33,381 nt of DNA, from positions 1 to 33,381 of the forward strand of contig JACCRC010000381.1 in NCBI GenBank assembly GCA_013813765.1, read 5' to 3'. The position numbers and the translations under genes are program-made. This stretch comes from Deltaproteobacteria bacterium (lineage in GTDB: Bacteria > Myxococcota_A > Polyangia > Haliangiales > Haliangiaceae). This document shows positions 17,213 to 24,861 of this stretch, one piece after another. Under the pieces are notes generated by a model that searched no databases, had not been told where the DNA came from, and saw nothing but the letters and a program-made list of their open reading frames with translations. Positions within the stretch are counted from its first letter, which is position 1, and each line of letters opens with the position of its first letter.

Positions 17213-17883
17213 GAGGCCTCCTGCCCCGGATCAGGAGCAAGCCCTGCGCCACGCGGCCTTACCCCGACGGAGATCGAGAGCGACGGATCCCCTCCGCGAC
17301 ACTCCGCCATGTGCCACCAGCGCGCGGGGATGTACAAAAAGTCCCCAGGGACGAGGGTCGCGGCGCAGATCGGGGAGCGCTCCTCGGCGAACCGTTGAAA
17401 CACCGATGCGTGCGCCGTGGTCTCGGGTGCGACCGTGTTCGCACGGAAGAGATATTCTTTGGTGCCGAGGGTCTGCACGATGAAGACATCCTCGTCGTCG
17501 TAGTGCCACGTGAAGCCGTGCGTCCGCGGCGGGGTGACGAACAGCTGCACCTGCGCGGAGCCGAGCTCGCGCTCGAAGTCCGCTGCGATCGCCGCCAGGC
17601 CCGGATCGCAGCGCTCGGTATGGCGAAGGCAGAGGCCGACGCCCGCCGCGAACAGCGCGCCGAGGTCCGCGAGCGAGCGCGGCGCGGGCACCTCGAGGCG
17701 CTTGCCGCGCGCGACCACCAGGGTGTCGGGCGGCGGATCCGCGACGAGCACGCGCGCGAGCACCGACCAGTCGAGCTTGGGCACGGTCGCGAGCGCACTG
17801 CTGGGCCGCGCGAAGGCCTCGCGCTGCAGGTATCGCGCACGGAACTCCGCAAGCGTGACGTCTCCCAGCCAGGCGCCGAACAT
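17209..17883 (-). CDS. JmjC-like cupin, probable Fe(II)/2-oxoglutarate oxygenase
   Basis: A 224-residue cupin of the JmjC/Cupin_4 ribosomal-oxygenase-like group. The iron triad is visible as His127-x-Asp129 (TWHYDDEDVFIVQ) and His191 (YIPARWWHMAE), with the conserved GDFLYIP strand. Relatives hydroxylate ribosomal proteins or other substrates; the target here is unknown. Compared with YcfD/RoxA-type enzymes (about 370 residues) it is short and lacks the C-terminal winged-helix and dimerisation region. The ATG at 17883 has a GGAG immediately adjacent, which is suboptimal, but the 7-bp gap to the upstream DUF2243 gene allows coupling. It overlaps the downstream membrane gene by 4 bp. Confidence 0.82.
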   Translation of the reverse strand: MFGAWLGDVTLAEFRARYLQREAFARPSSALATVPKLDWSVLARVLVADPPPDTLVVARGKRLEVPAPRSLADLGALFAAGVGLCLRHTERCDPGLAAIAADFERELGSAQVQLFVTPPRTHGFTWHYDDEDVFIVQTLGTKEYLFRANTVAPETTAHASVFQRFAEERSPICAATLVPGDFLYIPARWWHMAECRGGDPSLSISVGVRPRGAGLAPDPGQEAS

Positions 17884-17890
17884 CTCCGCG

Positions 17891-18418
17891 TTATACCGCG
17901 ACGTGCGCTGCGGACCGCATCGCCGAGTGCCGTCCCCGTCGCCTCGCGCGACCCGCGATCGCGACGCCCAGCGCGATCAACCCGACGCCGCCGACGAGCA
18001 GGAACCCGATGTCCCAGGCCAGCTGGTGCTCTCCCGGGTGCACGTGGTGAATGCCGAGCAGCTGGTGATCGATCACGCCCTCGACGAGGTTGAACAGGCC
18101 CCAGCCGCCGACGATCGATCCGACGAGCATGCGGCCGGACCACACCACGTCGTGCATGCGGCCAGCGCGAAACAAGAGGCCGATGCCGATCACGACCATG
18201 GTCCACGTCAGCGCGTGGAAGGCGCCGTCCCAGATCATGTTGTATTTCATGCTCACGAGATCGACGGGCGCCACCACGCTCGAGAGCATGTTGTGCCACT
18301 GGAGGATCTGGTGCAGCACGATGCCGTCGACGAAGCCACCGAGGCCGATTCCAAGGAACAGGCCGGCAGCGACGAGCGGGCCGACGCGTGAGCGATCGGA
18401 AGGCGGGTGCAAGCTCAT
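17891..18418 (-). CDS. DUF2243 family membrane protein
   Basis: Integral membrane protein of 175 residues with four helices: about 13-36 (LVAAGLFLGIGLGGFVDGIV), 63-83, 93-113 and 131-156. The conserved DUF2243 features HQILQWHNMLS and VEGVIDHQLLGIHHVHPG are clear, with several His residues that could bind metal or haem. Function is unknown. The frame is open far upstream, but ATG 18418 is chosen: it has a strong Shine-Dalgarno (GAGGAGGAT) and overlaps the stop of a 52-residue ORF by 4 bp (ATGA). It is followed closely by the cupin gene. Confidence 0.9.
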   Translation of the reverse strand: MSLHPPSDRSRVGPLVAAGLFLGIGLGGFVDGIVLHQILQWHNMLSSVVAPVDLVSMKYNMIWDGAFHALTWTMVVIGIGLLFRAGRMHDVVWSGRMLVGSIVGGWGLFNLVEGVIDHQLLGIHHVHPGEHQLAWDIGFLLVGGVGLIALGVAIAGRARRRGRHSAMRSAAHVAV

Positions 18419-18573
18419 GGGATCCTCCTCGCGTCGACCCGCCGTACGATCCAGTGGACCAGCAGCACGACGATCACGAACGGCAGTAGGGCATACGCAG
18501 CGTTGGTCCAGAAGGTTTCGGAGAACGCGATCTCGCGCGCCGCACGGCTGGGCGGACAGTCGGGACACAACAT
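18415..18573 (-). CDS. 52-residue single-span membrane protein upstream of DUF2243
   Basis: Short gene too small for usual ORF cut-offs. It encodes 52 residues: an N-terminal MLCPDC (CxxC) followed by PPSRAAREIAFSETFW, one membrane helix (about 25-43; AAYALLPFVIVVLLVHWIV), and a basic C-terminal tail (RRVDARR). The TGA overlaps ATG 18418 of the DUF2243 gene (ATGA), a strong sign of real translation and coupling. By the positive-inside rule the tail should be cytoplasmic and the CxxC side outside. It may be a subunit or accessory of the DUF2243 protein. ATG 18573 lacks a good Shine-Dalgarno; a weak sigma-54-like site lies 14 nt upstream. Confidence 0.75.
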   Translation of the reverse strand: MLCPDCPPSRAAREIAFSETFWTNAAYALLPFVIVVLLVHWIVRRVDARRIP

Positions 18574-18586
18574 CGTGTGCGGTCCG

Positions 18587-18602
18587 TGCAAATCGAGGAC
18601 CC
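18587..18602 (-). promoter_or_regulatory. Weak sigma-54-like site upstream of the 52-residue gene
   Basis: Minus-strand GGGTCCTCGATTTGCA has GG-N10-GC spacing and a perfect TTGCA -12 box but only 8 of 12 informative matches. The predicted +1 is near 18576, 3 nt before ATG 18573, matching the leaderless geometry elsewhere. It overlaps the Shine-Dalgarno of the divergent SDR gene (18595-18599). Confidence 0.3.
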
Positions 18603-18605
18603 GGC

Positions 18606-19898
18606 ATGCGCCCTGCAGCCCCGTCGCGCATGGACCTCCGCCGCCGCGTCGTCGTGATCACAGGAGCTTCGAGCGGGCTCGGGCGCGCGATCGCGCTCGA
18701 AATCGCGCGCCGCGGAGGCAACGTGGTGCTCGCCGCGCGGCGACGTCACGCCCTCGAGGACACTGCGCAGCGGTGTCGCGCCGCCGGCGCGGAAGCGCTG
18801 GTCGTGCCTACCGACGTCACCTCCGAGCAGGAGGTCGACAACTTGACGAAGCTCGCGATGGAGCGGTTCGGGTCGATCGATATCTGGATCAACAACGCGG
18901 GCGTCACGCTCTACGAGAAGCTCGAGTACGGCCCCCTCGAGCAGAACCGGCGCGTGATCGAAACCAACCTCATCGGCACGATCATCGGAGCGCGTGCGGC
19001 GGTCACCGTGTTCCGCGAGCAAGGACACGGCGTCCTCATCAACATGGGTTCGGTGCTGAGTCACGTCGGCCAGGCCTTCGTCCCCGCCTACGTCATCAGC
19101 AAGCATGGCGTGCGGGGGGTCTCCGAGGCGCTTCGCGTCGAGCTTGCCGATCAGCCCGACATTCATGTCTGCACCGTGTGTCCATATGCGATCGACACTC
19201 AACACTTCGAGGTTGCAGCGAGCGGCATCGGGCGCGCGCCGTTCGCGTTGCCACCCGTGCAATCGCCCGAGAAGGTCGCGCGCGCGGTCGCGGATGTCTG
19301 CGAGCGCCCGAGGCGCATGCGCTACGTGCCGCGGATCATCGCGCTCGGTGTCGTCGCGCACGCGATCGCACCACGCACGTCCGAGCGGCTCTTGCTCGCG
19401 GCGCTGCGCCGGTGGCACATGAGCAACGAACCGCAGGCGATCGGACAGGGCAACCTCTACGATCCGCCGGCGGTGGCCGCTCACACGCATGGCACGCGCC
19501 CGCCGATGATCTCGACGCCGGGGCTGGTCGCGTGGCTGTCGCTGCAGCTCGTGAAGCATGGCGCAGAGTCGGTGCGCCGGCGGACGAACGGACTTGCCCG
19601 CGCTCCACGCGCCGGTGCCCAGGCCGTACTGCCGGTCGATCGCCCTCGCCGCACCGCTCGCGGAACGACGTCGCCGATGCAGCCACGTGCGCGCACCGGC
19701 GGGTGGTTCGCCACCTTCGCCGCGCGCGCCGTTAGATTGGTCGCGCGGTATCAGATCGCGATCAGCGTCGCGACGCTCGGGTTCGCCGCGCGCGCGCTCG
19801 CGAAGCAGACGCACCACGTGGATCCTCGAGTCCGCGTCGCTGCGCGCGCCACGCGCTGGATGCTGCAGCGACGCGAGCTCGCGGCCAGGAGTGCGTGA
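18606..19898 (+). CDS. Short-chain dehydrogenase/reductase with long C-terminal extension
   Basis: NAD(P)-dependent SDR of 430 residues. The Rossmann core (about 12-265) shows TGASSGLG (19-26), NNAG (96-99), and catalytic Ser149, Tyr162 and Lys166 (YVISK). A further 165 residues follow, with hydrophobic stretches and a basic region rich in Arg/Pro; their role is unknown. ATG 18606 is preferred over in-frame ATG 18630 because it has Shine-Dalgarno GAGGA at 18595-18599. The start is only 32 bp from the divergent 52-residue gene, so its promoter must lie inside that gene. It leads an operon with the FAD oxidoreductase (TGATG overlap). SDRs of this kind recur in katE/glg/tre stress regions. Confidence 0.88.
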   Translation: MRPAAPSRMDLRRRVVVITGASSGLGRAIALEIARRGGNVVLAARRRHALEDTAQRCRAAGAEALVVPTDVTSEQEVDNLTKLAMERFGSIDIWINNAGVTLYEKLEYGPLEQNRRVIETNLIGTIIGARAAVTVFREQGHGVLINMGSVLSHVGQAFVPAYVISKHGVRGVSEALRVELADQPDIHVCTVCPYAIDTQHFEVAASGIGRAPFALPPVQSPEKVARAVADVCERPRRMRYVPRIIALGVVAHAIAPRTSERLLLAALRRWHMSNEPQAIGQGNLYDPPAVAAHTHGTRPPMISTPGLVAWLSLQLVKHGAESVRRRTNGLARAPRAGAQAVLPVDRPRRTARGTTSPMQPRARTGGWFATFAARAVRLVARYQIAISVATLGFAARALAKQTHHVDPRVRVAARATRWMLQRRELAARSA

Positions 19899-21367
19899 TG
19901 CCGCGGTCCTATGACGTAGTGATCGTCGGTGCGGGGCCGAACGGTCTCTCGGCCGCGATCGCGTTCGGTCGGGCCGGGCTCTCGACGCTCGTCGTCGAGG
20001 CGAGCGACACACCGGGCGGCGGTGCGCGCACGAAGGAGCTCATGTTCGGAGGCATGCTGCACGACATCTGCTCCACGAATCACCCGCTCGGCGTCACGTC
20101 GCCGTGGTTTCGTGCGCTCGAGCTCGACGCCGTTGGCCTCGAGTGGGCCCACTCCCCGGCGGCGCTCGCGCACGTGCTCGGCGACGGCCGCGTCGCGCTT
20201 CTCCATCAATCCCTCGACGCGACCGCCGAGCTGCTCGGCGCGGACGGCCCGTCGTATCGCCGCCTGATGGAGCCGTTCGTCGAGGAGTTCGACACGCTCC
20301 AGCGGATGGTGCTCGCACCGCTACGGTTCCCACGCGACCCCGGGCTCATGGCGCGGTTCGGGATCGAGGCACTGCGCTCGCTGACCGGGCTCTCGAAGAG
20401 CTGGTTCGACGGCGACGAGGCACCTGCCCTGCTCGCGGGCATCGCGGCACACGCGATGGTGCCGCTCGATCGGCTCGCGACCGCATCGTTTGGCATCATC
20501 CTCGCCGCCGCGGGCCACGCCGCGGGCTGGCCAGTCGCGCGCGGCGGATCGCAGGCAATCACGAACGCGCTGCTCACCCGGCTCGACGAGGTCGGTGGCG
20601 AGATCATCGTCGGTCAGCGCGTGGGGTCCCTGGACGAGCTGCCCGCCGCGCGCGCCTACGTGCTCGACGTGACGCCGCGCCAGCTCCTCGCGATCGCCGG
20701 CGATCGACTCCCCGCCCGCGACCGCGATCGATTCGCAAAGTTCCGCTACGGGCCCGGCGTGTTCAAGATCGACTGGGCGCTGAATGGCCCGGTGCCCTGG
20801 CGCGATCCACGCTGCGCGCTCGCGGCGACTGTCCACCTCTCCGGCACGATCGACGACGTCGCCGCCGCCGAGCAGGCGGTGCACGACGGCCACCTCGCCG
20901 AGCGGCCGTTCGTGCTGTTCGGTCAGCCGAGCGTGTGCGATCCGAGCCGTGTTCCACCGGGCATGCACGTCGCCTGGGCGTACTGCCATGTTCCTCACGG
21001 CTCCGGCGTCGACGCGACGCAGGCGATCGAGGATCAAGTCGAGCGCGCTGCTCCTGGCTTTCGCGACGTCGTCACCGCGCGGCTGACCACGAACGCGCAC
21101 GAGCTCGAGCGCTACAACGCGAACTATGTCGGCGGCGACATCAACGGCGGGTACGCGGACGCGCGCCAGCTGCTGTTCCGTCCCGTGCCGCGGCTCGATC
21201 CGTACGCGACCGGAGCGCCGAACATCTTCCTGTGCTCGTCGTCGACGCCCCCCGGCGGCGGCGTGCACGGCATGTGTGGCTACTGGGCGGCGAAGAGCGT
21301 GCTGTCGAAGGTGTTCGACCGCGCTGCGCCGCCGCTCGCCGGCGAGCTGCTAACCTCCGCGGCATGA
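19898..21367 (+). CDS. FAD-dependent CrtI/PYROXD2-like oxidoreductase
   Basis: Flavoprotein of 489 residues in the phytoene-desaturase/carotenoid-isomerase-like family (COG1233). The N-terminal dinucleotide motif GAGPNGLSAA (11-20) is followed by the typical EASDTPGGGARTKEL segment, and the C-terminal FAD-contact segment (TPPGGGVHGMCGYWAA) is intact. Sequence features sit nearer to PYROXD2-like proteins than to true phytoene desaturases, and no carotenoid gene (crtB, crtE) is nearby, so a carotenoid role is not supported. ATG 19898 is chosen over GTG 19895: it has Shine-Dalgarno AGGAG (19887-19891) and overlaps the SDR stop (TGATG). The next gene overlaps its stop by 4 bp. Substrate is unknown. 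Confidence 0.87.
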   Translation: MPRSYDVVIVGAGPNGLSAAIAFGRAGLSTLVVEASDTPGGGARTKELMFGGMLHDICSTNHPLGVTSPWFRALELDAVGLEWAHSPAALAHVLGDGRVALLHQSLDATAELLGADGPSYRRLMEPFVEEFDTLQRMVLAPLRFPRDPGLMARFGIEALRSLTGLSKSWFDGDEAPALLAGIAAHAMVPLDRLATASFGIILAAAGHAAGWPVARGGSQAITNALLTRLDEVGGEIIVGQRVGSLDELPAARAYVLDVTPRQLLAIAGDRLPARDRDRFAKFRYGPGVFKIDWALNGPVPWRDPRCALAATVHLSGTIDDVAAAEQAVHDGHLAERPFVLFGQPSVCDPSRVPPGMHVAWAYCHVPHGSGVDATQAIEDQVERAAPGFRDVVTARLTTNAHELERYNANYVGGDINGGYADARQLLFRPVPRLDPYATGAPNIFLCSSSTPPGGGVHGMCGYWAAKSVLSKVFDRAAPPLAGELLTSAA

Positions 21368-22461
21368 CGACGCCGCTTCCCGACGAGCTGATCCGCATGA
21401 CCGAGCTCGACGCTGCGTGGGCCACACGCGGCGGCGGTGCGCGCCTCGATGCGGTACGCAAGGCCGGCCGCCGCGCACGCGAACGCATCCTCGCCACCGG
21501 CACCGCGCGCTGCGTGCGCACCGCCGACATCGCGACGTTCCCCTACCCGACCGCGTTCGGGCTGCAAGGCGTCGCGACCTCGCCGGCGCCGTACGTGTTC
21601 ATGCGCAACCGCATGCACCTCGTGCAGACCAGCGCGGGCGGCCGCACGATCACGATCCTCGTCAATCCCACCGACAGCGAGCGCTCGGCGGCAGCGCCGT
21701 TCTTCGCGCGCATGGAGGAGCGCTACGGCAAGGTGGTGCGCAAGCTCCTCGCGACGATGCACATCTCGATACCCGCAGCGCTGTCGGGCTGGGGCATCGC
21801 GCCGGCGGACGTCGACTACATCACGTTCGATCATCTGCACGTTCAGGACGTCCGCGGCCTGCTCGCGCCGTCGTCGAGCGGCAGGGCGTTCCTTCCCAAC
21901 GCCAAGCTCCTCGTCCAGCGCGGCGAGCTCGAGACGCTCGCCGGCCTGCACCCGCTGCAGGCGTACTGGTACATCCCCGAGGCACTCGCCGGCATCCCGG
22001 CGGATCGCATCGTCGAGCTCGATGGTGACTACCTGCTCGGTCAGGGCTTCGCCTTGCTGCGCACGCCGGGCCACACCGCCGGAAACCATTCGCCGGTGAT
22101 CGTCACCGATCGCGGCGCGTGGACGATCAGCGAGAACGGAATCTGTGTGGATGCCTACGCTCCGGGGATCAGCGACATCCGCGGCCTCGCTCGCCATGCC
22201 CGCGATCAGGGGGTCGAGGTCATCCTCAACGCGAACACGCGCGAGGGTTCGCTCGATCAGTACACGTCGATGGTGCTCGAGAAGACCGTCGCGGACAGCG
22301 TCCCGGATCGTCCGGAGCTGCCGCAGCACTTCCCGTCCTCCGAGCTCGTGGCGCACGCGCTCGCTCCTGGCCTGCGCCCGACGTATTCGCACGGCGCTAT
22401 CCGGTTCGGCGAGCTCGCGCGTGGTGATGAGTCACATCTCACTGTTCACGCGGCGAGGTGA
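21364..22461 (+). CDS. Metallo-beta-lactamase-fold protein with altered metal motif
   Basis: A 365-residue protein with the layout of MBL-fold hydrolases. The usual HxHxDH motif appears as HLHVQD (His157, His159, Gln161, Asp162), so the fifth and sixth positions are changed. The second histidine motif is present (TPGHTAGNHS, His237), and the later Asp-ligand position is occupied by a SENG segment (Glu257). It may bind a single or different metal, or be non-canonical. The N-terminal 150 residues are longer than in lactonases. ATG 21364 overlaps the previous stop by 4 bp, so this is the third gene of a coupled SDR-flavoprotein-MBL operon. The frame is open far upstream only because of GC bias. 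A lactonase, esterase or glyoxalase-like reaction is possible. Confidence 0.75.
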   Translation: MTTPLPDELIRMTELDAAWATRGGGARLDAVRKAGRRARERILATGTARCVRTADIATFPYPTAFGLQGVATSPAPYVFMRNRMHLVQTSAGGRTITILVNPTDSERSAAAPFFARMEERYGKVVRKLLATMHISIPAALSGWGIAPADVDYITFDHLHVQDVRGLLAPSSSGRAFLPNAKLLVQRGELETLAGLHPLQAYWYIPEALAGIPADRIVELDGDYLLGQGFALLRTPGHTAGNHSPVIVTDRGAWTISENGICVDAYAPGISDIRGLARHARDQGVEVILNANTREGSLDQYTSMVLEKTVADSVPDRPELPQHFPSSELVAHALAPGLRPTYSHGAIRFGELARGDESHLTVHAAR

Positions 22462-22480
22462 GTGGTAGCAATTTCACACG

Positions 22481-22867
22481 ATGGCGGCGGCACCGCGGGT
22501 TCTGATCGTCGATGACTATCCCGACGCGGTCGAAGTGACCGAGATGCTCCTGACGCTGCGAGGCTGCACGTGCCGCATCGCGATGACGGGAACCGAGGCG
22601 CTCGCGGTCGCGGAGGAGTTCACGCCCGATGTCGCGATCCTCGACATCGGCCTACCGGATATCTCGGGGTTCGAGGTCGCGCGCGAGCTGCGCCAGCGCA
22701 ACCCCGGGCGCCCGCTCTACCTCGCGGCGGTGACCGGCTGAAGTGACAAGGTGACGCGCGCGAAGGCCCTCGAGTCCGGCTTCGATCAACACATCACGAA
22801 GCCCACGAGTCGACAGAAGATCGACGACATCCTGCGCGCCGCGCGAGATGTCCTCACGAAGCAGTGA
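22481..22867 (+). pseudogene. Single-domain response regulator interrupted by an in-frame TGA
   Basis: CheY-like receiver: PRVLIVDDYPDAVE with the acidic pair Asp11/Asp12, and phospho-acceptor Asp54 in VAILDIGLPDISG. The frame stops at TGA 22739-22741 after VTG (86 residues), before the switch/lysine end of the domain. Reading on in the same frame gives S-D-K-V-T-R-A-K-A-L-E-S-G-F-D, the HITKP lysine motif and a final helix to TGA 22865-22867. Treating the internal TGA as Trp (TGG) gives a perfectly spaced 128-residue receiver of VTGW type. So a single G-to-A change, or sequencing error, seems to have truncated it. It starts 19 bp after the MBL gene and was probably the last gene of that operon. 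UGA readthrough is less likely. Confidence 0.85.
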
Positions 22868-22950
22868 CTGATCACGGTTCGCATTGTTCGCGGAGGAGCC
22901 GGAGCCCGGGGTCGTCGGCGACATGCCGCGCGCCGCGATCGCGACGGGCC

Positions 22951-23724
22951 CGCGCGCTGGACGTCTTCAACCTGATCTCCAGTGACGTCGGACGCCCGCT
23001 GGCGCACCTCACGCACAACCTCGACATCGAGAACATCACCGAGCTCGCCGCACGGGTGCTGACAGACCTCCGTACGATCGAGCGCGACGTCCAGTCGACC
23101 AGTGGACGCCGGTATCTGCTGCGGCTCCTGCCGTACCGCTCGCTCGAGGACCGGATCGACGGCATCGTGCTGACGGTCATCGATGTCCGGTGCTGGTGCT
23201 GTCGGTCGGCGACGCTGAGCGGATCACCTGGGGGTACGTGCACGGCCGGGAGCTCCCGGTCGGCGAGCTCGATGGCCTCCCGATGTTCGACGCGGTCAGC
23301 GCGAAACGCTTCAGCGAGCTCGCGCGCGAGGTCAAGCGCGGCGGCGTCGCCAGGCGCGAAGATCTCGAGCTGACGATCGACGGTCAGACCCGCACGTACG
23401 GCATGCGCCTCGAGCCTGTCGGCGACGAGGTCACCGCCGTCGGCTTCGACATCACGACGAGCAAGCGTCGACGACGAACGTCGCGTCCGCGCGGTCCGCG
23501 TCCGCGACAGCGGCATCGGGATCGCGGCCGACATGCTCCCGCGGATCTTCGACATCTTCGTGCAGTGCCGCGACGAAGAAGGACGCTCGCGCGGCGGCCT
23601 CGGCATCGGGCTGAATCTCGTCAAGCGGCTGGTCGAGCTCCACGGCGGTAGGGTGCTCGCCGCGAGCTCCGGCCTGGGCCGGGGAACCGAGGTCACAGTC
23701 GAGCTGCCGCTCACGTCGGCTTGA
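22951..23724 (+). pseudogene. Decayed PAS-histidine kinase of CheB/CheR-fusion type
   Basis: Remnants in changing frames. 22954-23187 encodes a PAS_10-like domain (ALDVFNLISSDVGRPLAHLT, then RRYLLRLLPYRSLEDRIDG) of the kind found in CheB-CheR-PAS-kinase fusions. At about 23187-23190 the frame shifts, and 23190-23460 encodes a second PAS-like domain (ITWGYVHGRELPVGELDG). At about 23460-23470 it shifts again, straight into the end of a HATPase (RVRDSGIGIAADMLPRIFDIF, then GGLGIGLNLVKRLVELHGG). The HisKA domain and ATPase N-box between them are missing, so a large internal deletion has occurred, and nothing recognisable precedes the first PAS. The gene cannot make a kinase. Its end overlaps the convergent cheB gene by 14 bp. 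22868-22950 holds no recognisable coding sequence. Confidence 0.85.
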
Positions 23725-24715
23725 TGACCTCGACGAGGAACTTGCGGGCGAGCTCTGCCTGGATGCGCGTCTCCTTCGCGCGCTGCGCGTAGAGGTCGCC
23801 GACACCGTTGCTGCCGACACGATCGGCGTCCGCCGCGAGCGTCTCGAGCGTCATCGCGCGTTCGTGCAGCGCGCGCACCGCGCTCCACAGCGCCGCTTCG
23901 ACCTCGAGGGACTGCTGCACCAGGAGCTCGCGCGCGCTCGAGACATGCCCGAGATAGCAGCGATAACGGCGGGTGTTCTCGTCGCCGATCAACCACGTCG
24001 GTCCCGAGCAATCAGGGCACGCGATCGGTGTCTGCGGCCCCAGCGAGTGGAGCGACGCAGGATCGACCGAGCCCTGGCGATCGACCTCGGCCTCCAGCGC
24101 CAGGGCGCGCGACACACCAGGCAGCCCGCGCGGCTGCGCGCAGATCATGGAGAGCGCCGTCGGAATCGCAGTGATCGGGAGCACGCGGTCTGGTTCGACG
24201 GCCTGCAAGGCGCGGCTCGGCAGCTCGGGGTACGCCGCGTCCTCGGGATCCTGGATGATGACGATGCCGCCCGCTTTCTGGATCTCGAGGAGTCCGGAGA
24301 CTCCGTCGTCGAGCATCCCGGTCAACAGAACTCCGACGACCCTGCTCGAGTGCTCGGCAGCAGCGGAGCGGAACAGCTTGTCGATCGAGGGCCGCGCATG
24401 ATTCTCGCGCGGTCCACTGGTGAGCCGGATGTGATCGCCATTGAATAGCAAGTGCGTGTCCGGAGGGCACACGTAGACGTGGGAGCGCTCGATGCGCGCT
24501 CCCTGATCTGCCCACGACACCGGGAGCAACGAAGACCGGCGCAGGATGTCGACGAGCATCGGATTGTTCGACGCCCCCATATGCTGGACGACGACGAGGG
24601 CGGCGGGCAGATCCTTCGGCAGTGGCGCGAGGAGTCGCGGCAGCGCCTCGACACCGCCGGCCGAGCACCCGACGACGATCAGGTCGCGCGTGCCATTCGC
24701 AGGTTCGGCAGACAT
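23711..24715 (-). CDS. cheB: Stand-alone CheB-type protein-glutamate methylesterase
   Basis: A 334-residue CheB methylesterase domain without the usual N-terminal receiver, so not controlled by direct CheA phosphorylation. The catalytic triad is visible: Ser18 (GCSAGG), His45 (VQHMG) and Asp137 (LTGMLDDG). After the catalytic domain (10-200) comes a zinc-ribbon-like segment (about 228-262; CPDC ... YRCYLGH) and a helical C-terminus, a layout seen in orphan CheB-like proteins. No MCP, CheA, CheW or intact CheR is in the window, although the adjacent pseudogene is a relic of a CheB/CheR-type signalling protein. ATG 24715 has no Shine-Dalgarno and follows a sigma-54 site. It is divergent from the PilT-like gene. 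It may act outside chemotaxis. Confidence 0.9.
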   Translation of the reverse strand: MSAEPANGTRDLIVVGCSAGGVEALPRLLAPLPKDLPAALVVVQHMGASNNPMLVDILRRSSLLPVSWADQGARIERSHVYVCPPDTHLLFNGDHIRLTSGPRENHARPSIDKLFRSAAAEHSSRVVGVLLTGMLDDGVSGLLEIQKAGGIVIIQDPEDAAYPELPSRALQAVEPDRVLPITAIPTALSMICAQPRGLPGVSRALALEAEVDRQGSVDPASLHSLGPQTPIACPDCSGPTWLIGDENTRRYRCYLGHVSSARELLVQQSLEVEAALWSAVRALHERAMTLETLAADADRVGSNGVGDLYAQRAKETRIQAELARKFLVEVIKPT

Positions 24716-24729
24716 GAATCATTGTAGGT

Positions 24730-24745
24730 TGCATCGACCGTGCCG
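24730..24745 (-). promoter_or_regulatory. Sigma-54 promoter of cheB
   Basis: Minus-strand CGGCACGGTCGATGCA matches 10 of 12 informative positions (GG 24744-24743, GC 24732-24731). The predicted +1 is near 24719, 4 nt before ATG 24715, with no Shine-Dalgarno in between. It stands back-to-back with the PilT-like gene's site at 24834. Confidence 0.65.
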
Positions 24746-24833
24746 CCCTGCCAGGGTGGCGCGATCACATGCGGCATCTGCCAAACTGGCGTGCGCCGCC
24801 GTCGCACGCGTCGGAGTTTCGGCTGGTTGCCGC

Positions 24834-24849
24834 TGGCTCACGCGTTGCT
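24834..24849 (+). promoter_or_regulatory. Sigma-54 promoter of the PilT-like/malQ operon
   Basis: TGGCTCACGCGTTGCT matches 11 of 12 informative positions (GG 24835-24836, GC 24847-24848). The predicted +1 is near 24860, 2 nt before ATG 24862, and the only purine run (AGG) is too close to the start to act as a Shine-Dalgarno. It also supports ATG 24862 over the upstream ATG 24769. Confidence 0.72.
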
Positions 24850-24861
24850 GTTCCTACAGGC

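Noticed and set aside
19898..21367. Carotenoid biosynthesis gene (true phytoene desaturase)
   Set aside because: No crtB, crtE or other carotenoid genes are adjacent, and the motifs are closer to PYROXD2-like flavoproteins.
22739..22741. UGA recoding (selenocysteine or Trp readthrough) in the response regulator
   Set aside because: The affected position is an ordinary receiver loop where Trp is usual, no SECIS-like hairpin is obvious, and other genes use TGA as a normal stop. Mutation or sequencing error is simpler.
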